A stretch of 7,046 nt of DNA, from contig SLDF01000355.1 in the NCBI GenBank assembly GCA_007125435.1, forward strand, positions 1 to 7,046, written 5' to 3'. Below, piece after piece: positions 1 through 7,046 of the stretch; positions within the stretch are counted from its first letter, which is position 1; each line of letters opens with the position of its first letter. The position numbers and the translations under genes were made by a program. This DNA comes from Saprospiraceae bacterium (GTDB taxonomy: Bacteria; Bacteroidota; Bacteroidia; Chitinophagales; Saprospiraceae). The notes beneath the pieces were generated by a model. The model made no database searches and was not told the origin of the DNA. It saw only the letters and a program-made list of their open reading frames with translations.

Positions 1-1640
1 CCATCCTAGGTAGCATTGCGCCTTCGTATAGAATAACAGATAATCTATCATATAGAATGATTTATAGCTTGAACTCAAGTATTGGATCAAGAAGAGCTTC
101 TGTTCAGCCTTGGATCAATATAGATAATATTCAAGATAGAGGCTTTGCACAGGTTTCGAATAACACATTGACTACACAACAGTTTACACATACATTAAAT
201 TATAATAAAGAATTATCTTCATTAGTAAGTATGAATGCTGTAGTTGGATATGAATATATGAGTTTTGACACCAGAGGTACATCTTTAACAGCCCAAGATT
301 TTATCTTCACACAGGGTGTTGATATGACAAACGTGTTAAATCAAATCGAGAGATCAGGCTCTACAGTAGGCTCATTTGCTGACCCACTTGTTGAGCTTCA
401 GTCCTATTTTGCAAGAGCTAATTTTAACATAGCCAATAAATACTTATTGACAGCAACGGTAAGAGCAGATGGTTCTTCAAAGTTTGGTGAAGAAAACAAA
501 TATGGTATATTTCCTTCATTCGCAGCTGCATGGAACATAATGGAAGAAAGCTTTTTTGGAAGCAGTTTCTTTGATCAATTAAAATTGAGAGCAGGATGGG
601 GACAAGTTGGTAACCAAGAATTTCCAGCCGGTGCAGCTCAAGAAAGATTTGCATTTGGCCCTGGGGGTGTATCTCTAGTGAATGTAGCTAACCCATTCCT
701 ACAGTGGGAATCACAGACGACTACGAATTTAGGTATTGACTTTTCATTTGACGATTATAAGTGGTTTGGTAGTATAGAAGTATTTAGACAAATTACCACC
801 AATCTACTTTTCAACTTTGAGGCTATTCAGCCTGCTCCAGCAACTAGATTTTTTGATAACCTTGACGGACAAGTCATTAATCAGGGTGTAGAAATAGAAT
901 TGAATTACTTACTGTCTGGACAAGGTAAATTAAGATGGTCAGTAGGCGGTAATGTTGCCTTCTTACAAAATGAGTTAAGAAACTATGAAGGTCCAACAGT
1001 AGAAACAGGTGCTTTATTTGGTCAGGGTTTGACAGGGGCGCTAAGCCAAAGGCTTGAAAACGGTAGACCATTGAACTCATTTTATTTAAGAGACTTCACT
1101 GGTCTTGATGAAGCTGGATTTAGTACGTTTAGAGATGGAGATGGATCTTTCTTTCACGTTGGCCAACCAAACCCAACAGTATTACTTGGATTTACGTCTA
1201 ATATGTCATATGAGAATTTTGATTTCACATTCAGTTTCAATGGTGCATTAGGCCATCAAATCTATAACAATACAGCGAACTCAGTATTACCAATAGGTAA
1301 CCTAGGAACTAGAAACATAGACGCTAGATTACTTGATGGTCCAATGGAATCGAGATCGAATTCAATCACTGCATCATCGAGGTATATTGAAAGTGGGAAC
1401 TTTGTGAGGTTAGCCAATCTTCAATTAGGTTATAATTTTGGACCTATTGGAACGAGTGTGAGTAATGTACGTGTTTATGTAACAGGACAAAACTTATTAT
1501 TATTCACAAACTTCTCAGGTTTCGATCCAGAGGTAAATACTGTAAATGTGAGCCCTGATGGTATTCCATCATTTGGTATAGAATATGTGCCATTTCCACC
1601 GGCCAGAACATTTTTATTAGGACTTAATTTTTCATTTTAA
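1..1640 (+). CDS. SusC/RagA-type TonB-linked outer-membrane receptor, C-terminal part (5' end outside window)
   Basis: The frame is open from base 3, so the first visible ATG at 57 is internal and 18 further residues lie upstream of it. The 545 visible residues match the C-terminal barrel half of SusC-family receptors, which usually run to about 1000 residues; signal peptide, carboxypeptidase-like domain, TonB box and plug are not in view. Family-typical stretches, numbered from the first full codon, are YFARANFNIANKYLL (135-149), RADGSSKFG (154-162), PSFAAAWN (171-178) and KLRAGWGQVGNQ (194-205). Alternating aromatic/hydrophobic strands follow throughout. The protein ends in NFSF, an aromatic C-terminus as expected for outer-membrane barrels recognised by the BAM machinery. 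Known for the family: energised by TonB-ExbBD, it imports oligomers captured by its SusD partner, which is encoded directly downstream. No frameshift is seen. The substrate is unknown, so no maltose/starch gene name is given. The family call is very secure. Confidence 0.96.
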   Translation, partial: ILGSIAPSYRITDNLSYRMIYSLNSSIGSRRASVQPWINIDNIQDRGFAQVSNNTLTTQQFTHTLNYNKELSSLVSMNAVVGYEYMSFDTRGTSLTAQDFIFTQGVDMTNVLNQIERSGSTVGSFADPLVELQSYFARANFNIANKYLLTATVRADGSSKFGEENKYGIFPSFAAAWNIMEESFFGSSFFDQLKLRAGWGQVGNQEFPAGAAQERFAFGPGGVSLVNVANPFLQWESQTTTNLGIDFSFDDYKWFGSIEVFRQITTNLLFNFEAIQPAPATRFFDNLDGQVINQGVEIELNYLLSGQGKLRWSVGGNVAFLQNELRNYEGPTVETGALFGQGLTGALSQRLENGRPLNSFYLRDFTGLDEAGFSTFRDGDGSFFHVGQPNPTVLLGFTSNMSYENFDFTFSFNGALGHQIYNNTANSVLPIGNLGTRNIDARLLDGPMESRSNSITASSRYIESGNFVRLANLQLGYNFGPIGTSVSNVRVYVTGQNLLLFTNFSGFDPEVNTVNVSPDGIPSFGIEYVPFPPARTFLLGLNFSF

Positions 1641-1660
1641 AATCACTAAATTAAATATAG

Positions 1661-3178
1661 ATGAACACGCGAAAATTTTCAATTCGATTACTGATGTTCG
1701 CTATGCTGACAGGTGCATTAGCCTGTACAAATCTTGAAGAGAATTTAGTTGGCGATATCACAAGAGAGCAAGCAGAAGGTTTGTTTGACGCCACTGCGCT
1801 ACTTCAGGCAGCATATGATGAACTACAATTACCCTTCCAGGATCAGGCAAGGTTTTGGGCGGCACAACAACACACCACTGACGAAACTATAGGGCCTACT
1901 AGAGGACCAGACTGGGACGATAATGGCATTTGGAGAGTATTGCATAATCATACATGGGATGCAGAACATGATTTCTTGACATTCACATTCAATGATTTGC
2001 TTGGCATTTTCTTTACAGCAAATGAGGTTTTGAGTTTTAATCCAACTCCAGAGCAGGCTGCTGAAGCAAGATTTTTGAGAGCTTTTGCAGTATTTTGTGT
2101 AGCAGATGGTTGGGGACAAGTACCTTTTAGAGAAGCAAAAGAGAACTTATTAGAGGCTCCAAGAGTGCTTCAAGCTGATGAAGCACTAGCATATGTTTTA
2201 GATGAGCTTAATGAAATCATGGAAGACTTGCCAGATGCTCCTGTTCACAAAGCGAATAAGGACGCAGCAAGAACATTATTAATGAAGGCGCATCTAAATA
2301 AAGGTACTTTTGCAGATAGACAAAACCCTTCTTTTCCTGCTGAGGATATGCAAAGAGTTATTTCTCTGGCAGACGAAATTATTAATTCCGGGAAGTATAC
2401 ACTAGCTGAAAACTATTTTGATAATTTTTCTCGGAATAATGCTTCTATGTCAACAGAGTTGATATGGACCAATGAAAATCAGGGTGGAAATAGAGGTGGA
2501 AATGTTAGATCTAGATGGATGTCTACTTTACACTATAACCAAAACCCATCAGGCTGGAATGGATTCTGCACAATAGCTGAGGTTTATGATCTTTTTGAAG
2601 AAGGAGATGAAAGACTAACAGCTGAATATCCAGGAGTAACAGACGTTTCAGGAATAAGACCTGGTTTCTTGATTGGTCAGCAATTTAATCAGGATGGTGA
2701 GCCCTTACAAGATAGAACAGGAAGTGCCTTATCATTCACGAAAGACGTAAAGCTAAGAGAGGATGGAAATAACCTTGAGGTAACAGGTGTAAGGGTAATT
2801 AAATACCCACCTGATTACATCAATGAAGAACCTGCTAATAACGATTATGTCTTCTTCAGATATGCAGACGTACTTTTAATGAAAGCAGAGGCTGAAGCAA
2901 GATCAGGAAACATGGGAGTAGCTACAAATCTGGTTAACGAGATTAGAGAAAAAAGAGGTGCTAACCCACTAGGTAGTGTTACTCTTGATAACATACTAGA
3001 CGAGAGAGCTAGAGAACTATATTGGGAAGGTCACAGAAGACAAGACTTAATAAGGTTTGGTAAGTTTCTCGATGCCTGGACTGAAAAGCCGGCATCAGGA
3101 CCAGAAAGACTACTTTTCCCAATACCGAGTAGAGCACTTGCAGTAAATCCTAACCTGGTGCAAAATCCAGGTTATTAA
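1661..3178 (+). CDS. SusD/RagB-type nutrient-binding outer-membrane lipoprotein
   Basis: Complete 505-residue protein, within the usual SusD-family length. The N-terminus is a lipoprotein signal: basic start (MNTRKFSIR), hydrophobic core, then a lipobox-like ALA-C with the acylated cysteine at residue 22. E26 and E27 soon after it resemble a Bacteroidota surface-export signal (inference). SusD-family hallmarks are EARFLRAFAVFCVADGWGQVPF (about 135-156, TPR-like helices), NDYVFFRYADVLLMKAEAEA (393-412), the ILDERARELYWEGHRRQDLIRFGKF region (445-469), and the C-terminal LFPIPSRALAVNPNLVQNPGY (485-505). The family forms the lid of the SusC barrel and binds the incoming oligosaccharide or peptide. 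The ATG lies 20 bases after the receptor stop, with an A/T-rich leader and no Shine-Dalgarno, normal for Bacteroidota; co-transcription with the receptor is likely. The ligand cannot be predicted, because binding residues in this family are not conserved. Confidence 0.96.
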   Translation: MNTRKFSIRLLMFAMLTGALACTNLEENLVGDITREQAEGLFDATALLQAAYDELQLPFQDQARFWAAQQHTTDETIGPTRGPDWDDNGIWRVLHNHTWDAEHDFLTFTFNDLLGIFFTANEVLSFNPTPEQAAEARFLRAFAVFCVADGWGQVPFREAKENLLEAPRVLQADEALAYVLDELNEIMEDLPDAPVHKANKDAARTLLMKAHLNKGTFADRQNPSFPAEDMQRVISLADEIINSGKYTLAENYFDNFSRNNASMSTELIWTNENQGGNRGGNVRSRWMSTLHYNQNPSGWNGFCTIAEVYDLFEEGDERLTAEYPGVTDVSGIRPGFLIGQQFNQDGEPLQDRTGSALSFTKDVKLREDGNNLEVTGVRVIKYPPDYINEEPANNDYVFFRYADVLLMKAEAEARSGNMGVATNLVNEIREKRGANPLGSVTLDNILDERARELYWEGHRRQDLIRFGKFLDAWTEKPASGPERLLFPIPSRALAVNPNLVQNPGY

Positions 3179-3209
3179 AAATTAATTTCATATTGACTCA
3201 TTTGTTTGT

Positions 3210-3247
3210 TGAGGAGGCACTCTGTTTGAATGTCTCCTCACTCATTT
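3210..3247 (+). terminator. Terminator-like hairpin after the SusC/SusD pair
   Basis: The arms TGAGGAG (3210-3216) and CTCCTCA (3234-3240) are perfectly complementary. A G-T wobble, then C-G and A-T pairs (3217-3219 with 3231-3233), extend the stem to 10 bp around an 11-base loop. A short, weak T run (TTTT, 3244-3247) follows 3 bases after the stem. It lies 32 bases after the SusD stop and about 100 bases before the next gene, the right place for a terminator or attenuator. The weak T tract means it could be only partly effective, or serve to stabilise mRNA. Confidence 0.5.
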
Positions 3248-3345
3248 TCAGGAAAAGTGAAACCGATCCTATGCATAATGCGGGTTAAAGAACTAACTAT
3301 CTCCTTAAAACTTGCTATATTCACATTACTTTAATACCATCGTAT

Positions 3346-6300
3346 ATGTTAATGAACTCCCGGTTGATTTTACTTCTTCTACTAGTTGCCATTGGTTTTT
3401 CTTGTCAGATAAGCGATCAGGCTATTGATCCTTTATTTCAAAAGCTCGAAACAAATGTGACAGGTATAGACTTCGTGAATACCGTTACCAATGATGAGAA
3501 GTTTAATATTTTTAGCTATAGAAATTTTTATAACGGTGGTGGAGTAGCTATTGGAGATATCAATAACGATGGACTACCGGATATCTATTTTACAGCGAAT
3601 ATGGGCAAAAACAAACTGTATCTCAATAAAGGAGAGATGAAGTTTGAGGATATAACCGATAAAGCAGGCGTAGCATCAGAAAACTATTGGAGTACGGGAG
3701 TATCTATGGTAGATATCAATAATGATGGCTTGTTGGATATTTATGTTTGTAATGCAGGTTATAAGAAAGGAATCAAAGCTACTAATGAACTGTATATCAA
3801 TAATGGCGATAATACATTTACAGAGATGGCGGAAGATTATAACCTTGACGACGAAGGATACACGACCCACGCAGTTTTTTTCGATTATGATGGGGATGGC
3901 TTACTAGATTGCTATATACTCAACAATAGTTTTATACCAGTAAATACTCTTAACTATTCCAACAAAAGAGACTTAAGAGCTGAAGATTGGCCAGTTAAAG
4001 AGTTTTTACAAGGAGGAGGAGATAAATTATTAAAGAATACAGGTAATGGATTCATAGATGTTAGTGAGGAAGCTGGTATTTACGGTAGTCTTATTGGGTT
4101 TGGGCTTGGTGTTACTGTTGGAGATATCAATCAGGACGGATGGTTAGATATTTATGTATCAAATGACTTCTTTGAGCGGGACTATCTATACATTAACAAA
4201 GGTGACGGTACATTTGAAGAAGTTTTAACCGACCAAATGCAACACATATCACTGTCTTCAATGGGTGCGGATATGGCAGATATCAATAATGATGGCTGGC
4301 CAGATATATTTGTAACGGATATGCTCCCTTATGAAGAATACAGACTTAAAACAACAACGGACTTTGAGAATTTTGATGTTTACAAGCTCAAGGTAGATAG
4401 AGGATTTTATCATCAATTCACTCAAAATACTTTACAGCTTAATACGGGAAATAAAGCCTTTAAAGAGATAGCTTTTCATGCCGGTGTCGCTGCTACGGAT
4501 TGGAGTTGGGGAGCTCTCATGTTTGATGCTGATAATGATGGTTATTCCGATATTTTAGTTTGCAATGGCATATACCACGATGTCATAGATCAAGACTTTA
4601 TTGATTTTTTTGCAAACGATGTTATTCAGCGAATGACTATGAGTGGAAAGAAAGATCATGTTGACTCGGTGATAAGTCGAATGCCTTCAAGACCTATATC
4701 AAACTTTATTTTTAAAAACAATGGAGATTTGACTTTTGATAATATGCAAGATCACTGGGGTCTCTCCCACCCTTCTTTCTCGAATGGAGCGGCATATGCT
4801 GATTTAGATGGAGATGGCGATCTTGATATCATCATTAACAATGTAAATCAACCGGCATTTATCTATAAAAATACGATAGATAAAGATTCCACAAAATCAT
4901 ACCTTCAGTTTACTCTTATTGGTCCTAATGATAATCAATTCGCCATTGGCAGCTCTGTTAAAATATATCAGGGTGATCAGGTTTTACAACGAGAATTGAT
5001 ACCCAATAGAGGTTTCCAGTCATCAGTTGACTTTAAACTTCATTTTGGAGTCAATAATTTGCTACCTATTGATTCTGTACAAGTTATGTGGCCGGATAGA
5101 CAAATTACAAAACTAAATGTAGATGAGCTGAATCAAGTTATTACACTGGACTACAGTACTGTTGCAAAGAAAAGACCGGAGTCAAAAAATGCTATTTTAA
5201 CTTCAGTTTTTGAGTCCGTAGACTTCGGGCTAAGACCACATGAAGAGGATCATTATGTAGATTTTGATTATGAGCGAAATTTACCCATGAAATTATCTCA
5301 GGAAGGGCCCGACTTAATAGTAGGCGATTTTAACATGGATGGTATTGACGATATAGTTATTAGCGGTGCCAGAGGACAGAAAACTGCATTGTATTTAGGC
5401 CAGTCAGATGGTACATTTGTTGACAGTGATGGTGGAGATTTAACGTTTTATCATGAGTTTGAAGACGTATGTATGGTGAGTTTTGATGCCAACAATGATG
5501 GTTTCCATGATATCCTTATAGGTAGTGGCGGCAACTTTCAAAAAAGCAATACAAGGGAAATGCAAGACCGTCTCTATATCAACGATGGAAATGCAAAATT
5601 TACACTAAAAACCGATGCATTTCCTGTCAATGGCATGAATACAGCGGTTATTGTCCCCTTTGACTTTAATAATGATGGTAACATAGATGTATTTGTAGGG
5701 AGTAGATCTGTACCTCTTCAGTATGGCGTTGCTCCAAGGTCTTATCTTTATCAAAATGATGGCAATGGTAAATTTAAAGATGTGACTCACGACATAGGGC
5801 CTGATATTGCAGAAATAGGTATGGTCTGTGATGCAACATTAGCTGACATTACAAATAATGGTATACCGGAATTAATTATTGTAGGCGAATGGATGTCACC
5901 TCAAATTTTTGAAAGTAAGGATAATACATTCAAACCCGTCAAAAACAATCCACTTGAAGATAAAAAAGGATATTGGTATTCTATTGCAACAGCAGATTTA
6001 ACCGGCAATGGTACTGACGATTTGATTTTAGGTAACAGAGGAACAAATTCCTATTTAGGCTCTCGAGATGACTTACCAATAAAGCTTTATCTCGCTGATT
6101 TTGATCAACGAAATACTTTAGATAAAATAATGACACGCCATGTCAATGGGCATGATGTTCCTGTACTCATGAAAAGGGAGTTGACGATATCGCTTCCCGG
6201 ACTAAAAAAAGAAAGTCTGACCCACCACCTTTTCGCTGAAAAATCTATCCACGACTTATTTGGAAAGAGAAGCACAGAACAAGCTATGGTCAAAGAGATA

Positions 6301-6705
6301 AACTTTCTAAAGTCTATAGTCTTGTTAAATCATAACAATGCAGAATATGATGTTATCCCTTTGCCCGTTGATGCGCAGCTCTCCAATATTCATAGTATTA
6401 CTACCCATGATATAAACTTCGATGGGCTTCCAGATATCATCTGTGGCGGTAATCTCTTTACATACCCGCCCCAGTTTTCAAGACTTGACGCCAACCATGG
6501 AACCGTCTTAATCAATCGTAATAATGGAAGGTTCGAATCACTTCCTGGAAGCCAAAGTGGATTAAGAATATTTGGACAAATGAAGGCTATTGATAAATTA
6601 GTGCATAATGAAGAGGTATATTTCATTTTTAGTATCAATAACAAGGCTGCAGCAGTCTATAAGTTTAACGAAGAATGGGCGACAACATCAAAGTTTCCAT
6701 TATAA
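3346..6705 (+). CDS. FG-GAP/VCBS repeat lipoprotein with central ASPIC/UnbV domain (CRTAC1-like)
   Basis: Complete 1119-residue protein. The N-terminus is a short basic-hydrophobic signal ending GFS-C, with cysteine 20 as the likely lipidation site; the lipobox is non-classical but this form is common in Bacteroidota. ATG 3352 is an alternative start that would keep the signal. Calcium-type loops (DxNxDGxxD-like) begin at residues 71, 123, 180, 260, 312, 394 and 486, then again after the central domain at 661, 714, 773, 834, 884, 918 and 1022; those at 834, 884 and 918 are degenerate. Between them, residues about 531-602 form an ASPIC/UnbV domain (AIGSSVKI, LHFG, VMWPDR). A less repetitive, partly helical stretch fills about 927-1010. 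Such repeats build beta-propellers, as in integrin alpha chains and CRTAC1. No catalytic residues are recognised. The exact role is unknown; large members often accompany SusC/SusD loci, so a surface binding or scaffold role is inferred. It is separated from the SusD gene by 167 bases and a hairpin, so it may have its own promoter. Confidence 0.93.
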   Translation: MLMNSRLILLLLLVAIGFSCQISDQAIDPLFQKLETNVTGIDFVNTVTNDEKFNIFSYRNFYNGGGVAIGDINNDGLPDIYFTANMGKNKLYLNKGEMKFEDITDKAGVASENYWSTGVSMVDINNDGLLDIYVCNAGYKKGIKATNELYINNGDNTFTEMAEDYNLDDEGYTTHAVFFDYDGDGLLDCYILNNSFIPVNTLNYSNKRDLRAEDWPVKEFLQGGGDKLLKNTGNGFIDVSEEAGIYGSLIGFGLGVTVGDINQDGWLDIYVSNDFFERDYLYINKGDGTFEEVLTDQMQHISLSSMGADMADINNDGWPDIFVTDMLPYEEYRLKTTTDFENFDVYKLKVDRGFYHQFTQNTLQLNTGNKAFKEIAFHAGVAATDWSWGALMFDADNDGYSDILVCNGIYHDVIDQDFIDFFANDVIQRMTMSGKKDHVDSVISRMPSRPISNFIFKNNGDLTFDNMQDHWGLSHPSFSNGAAYADLDGDGDLDIIINNVNQPAFIYKNTIDKDSTKSYLQFTLIGPNDNQFAIGSSVKIYQGDQVLQRELIPNRGFQSSVDFKLHFGVNNLLPIDSVQVMWPDRQITKLNVDELNQVITLDYSTVAKKRPESKNAILTSVFESVDFGLRPHEEDHYVDFDYERNLPMKLSQEGPDLIVGDFNMDGIDDIVISGARGQKTALYLGQSDGTFVDSDGGDLTFYHEFEDVCMVSFDANNDGFHDILIGSGGNFQKSNTREMQDRLYINDGNAKFTLKTDAFPVNGMNTAVIVPFDFNNDGNIDVFVGSRSVPLQYGVAPRSYLYQNDGNGKFKDVTHDIGPDIAEIGMVCDATLADITNNGIPELIIVGEWMSPQIFESKDNTFKPVKNNPLEDKKGYWYSIATADLTGNGTDDLILGNRGTNSYLGSRDDLPIKLYLADFDQRNTLDKIMTRHVNGHDVPVLMKRELTISLPGLKKESLTHHLFAEKSIHDLFGKRSTEQAMVKEINFLKSIVLLNHNNAEYDVIPLPVDAQLSNIHSITTHDINFDGLPDIICGGNLFTYPPQFSRLDANHGTVLINRNNGRFESLPGSQSGLRIFGQMKAIDKLVHNEEVYFIFSINNKAAAVYKFNEEWATTSKFPL

Positions 6706-6905
6706 AATAAACATAGATCATTATTCAATACACCCACAGCAATCACAAAAATCGCTTTAACCAAAATTGAATTCATACATGTATACTTCAAGTAAAAAGG
6801 ATATGGATCAAAATAAAAATTACAATGCAGCAATGAATAACCCGACTCATAACCAAGGTGATAAGGGCAAAACAATATTTATGACTTCAAATAGGGCGCA
6901 TTTCA
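6706..6905. other. AT-rich spacer without a convincing gene
   Basis: About 200 bases at roughly one-third G+C follow the FG-GAP/UnbV gene. No strong terminator hairpin is seen after the TAA at 6703-6705. A perfect 10-bp palindrome, ATACATGTAT, sits at 6775-6784. An ATG at 6779 opens a frame that stays open to the right edge of the window, but its first 45 or so codons are N/K/Q-rich low-complexity sequence with no recognisable domain, and the rest is the GC-rich repeat. I do not call it a gene. No tRNA or other RNA gene was recognised. Confidence 0.5.
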
Positions 6906-7046
6906 AAATGTCGTTTTTTCTGGTCATGCATCAGCGATGCGGAGTGGGTCAAGAGCGAATGCGAGTGAGTCCGAAGGACCGAGCGAACAGCGAGCCCCGG
7001 AGCGTAGCGACCCGAGGACGACAGGACGAGGGTGATGCCCAAAGCG
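6906..7046. repeat. GC-rich, AGCGA-containing probable dispersed repeat (cut by window edge)
   Basis: The composition jumps from about 32% G+C (6721-6900) to about 63% (6921-7046), by hand count. The word AGCGA occurs at 6933, 6954, 6982, 6989 and 7006, with the variant AGCGT at 7001. Short inverted repeats are present: GCATC-AGC-GATGC (6928-6940) and GTCC-GAA-GGAC (6969-6979). Several frames on both strands are free of stops over most of the stretch, which fits a stop-poor non-coding element better than a single selected gene. A T run (6914-6919) lies just left of the GC-rich part and could mark its left boundary. The right end is outside the window. I infer a dispersed intergenic repeat of a kind seen in some Bacteroidota; a horizontally acquired fragment or the start of a GC-rich gene are alternatives. 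Confidence 0.5.

Noticed and set aside
57..59. ATG at 57 as the start of the SusC-type gene
   Set aside because: The frame is open back to base 3 and the upstream codons read as ordinary barrel sequence; about half of a normal SusC-family protein is missing, so this methionine is internal.
1829..2119. Minus-strand 96-codon open frame inside the SusD gene
   Set aside because: It lies wholly inside a strongly supported gene on the other strand and has a cysteine- and serine-rich composition with no domain; an antisense shadow.
3346..6705. Integrin-like adhesin or enzyme identity for the FG-GAP protein
   Set aside because: FG-GAP loops alone do not assign a function; no catalytic motif, von Willebrand A domain or C-terminal sorting domain is visible.
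6657..6875. Minus-strand 72-codon open frame overlapping the 3' end of the FG-GAP gene
   Set aside because: It overlaps the secure + strand gene by 49 bases, has no recognisable domain, and its hydrophobic, aromatic composition is what AT-rich antisense sequence gives by chance.
6928..6940. GCATC-AGC-GATGC hairpin as a terminator for the FG-GAP gene
   Set aside because: The T run (6914-6919) lies before the hairpin, not after it, and on the minus strand an A run follows; neither orientation fits an intrinsic terminator. It is more than 200 bases after the stop codon.
6906..7046. CRISPR array or short tandem repeat
   Set aside because: The AGCGA words are irregularly spaced (7 to 28 bases apart) with no fixed-length repeat and spacer structure.

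Overview
The window reads as part of a Bacteroidota chromosome. The evidence is a SusC-type outer-membrane receptor followed 20 bases later by a SusD-type lipoprotein, AT-rich leaders without Shine-Dalgarno sequences, and a large calcium-motif lipoprotein of a family common in marine and soil Bacteroidota. A Cytophagales-like host is a guess from gene style, not something the sequence proves.

Layout, all genes on the + strand. Bases 1-1640 hold the C-terminal half of a SusC/RagA-type TonB-dependent receptor; its start lies upstream of the window. Bases 1661-3178 hold a complete SusD/RagB-type lipoprotein. Bases 3179-3345 are a spacer with a terminator-like hairpin. Bases 3346-6705 hold a complete 1119-residue FG-GAP/VCBS protein with a central ASPIC/UnbV domain. 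Bases 6706-6905 are AT-rich with no convincing gene. From about 6906 to the right edge the composition shifts sharply to GC-rich (about 63% G+C by hand count in 6921-7046, against about 32% in 6721-6900), with a repeated AGCGA word. This looks like one end of a dispersed non-coding repeat.

How the genes may work together: the SusC/SusD pair should form an outer-membrane 'pedal-bin' importer, in which the SusD lipoprotein caps the TonB-powered barrel and captures an oligomeric nutrient (sugar or peptide). The FG-GAP/UnbV lipoprotein downstream is probably also on the cell surface and may bind or present substrate. It sits behind a possible terminator, so it may be a separate transcription unit. 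No glycoside hydrolase, peptidase, sulfatase, sigma/anti-sigma pair or hybrid two-component regulator is in the window, so the substrate cannot be named.

No clearly new system was found. The two points most worth a second look are the GC-rich repeat at the right edge and the 7 + 7 arrangement of calcium-type motifs around the UnbV domain.
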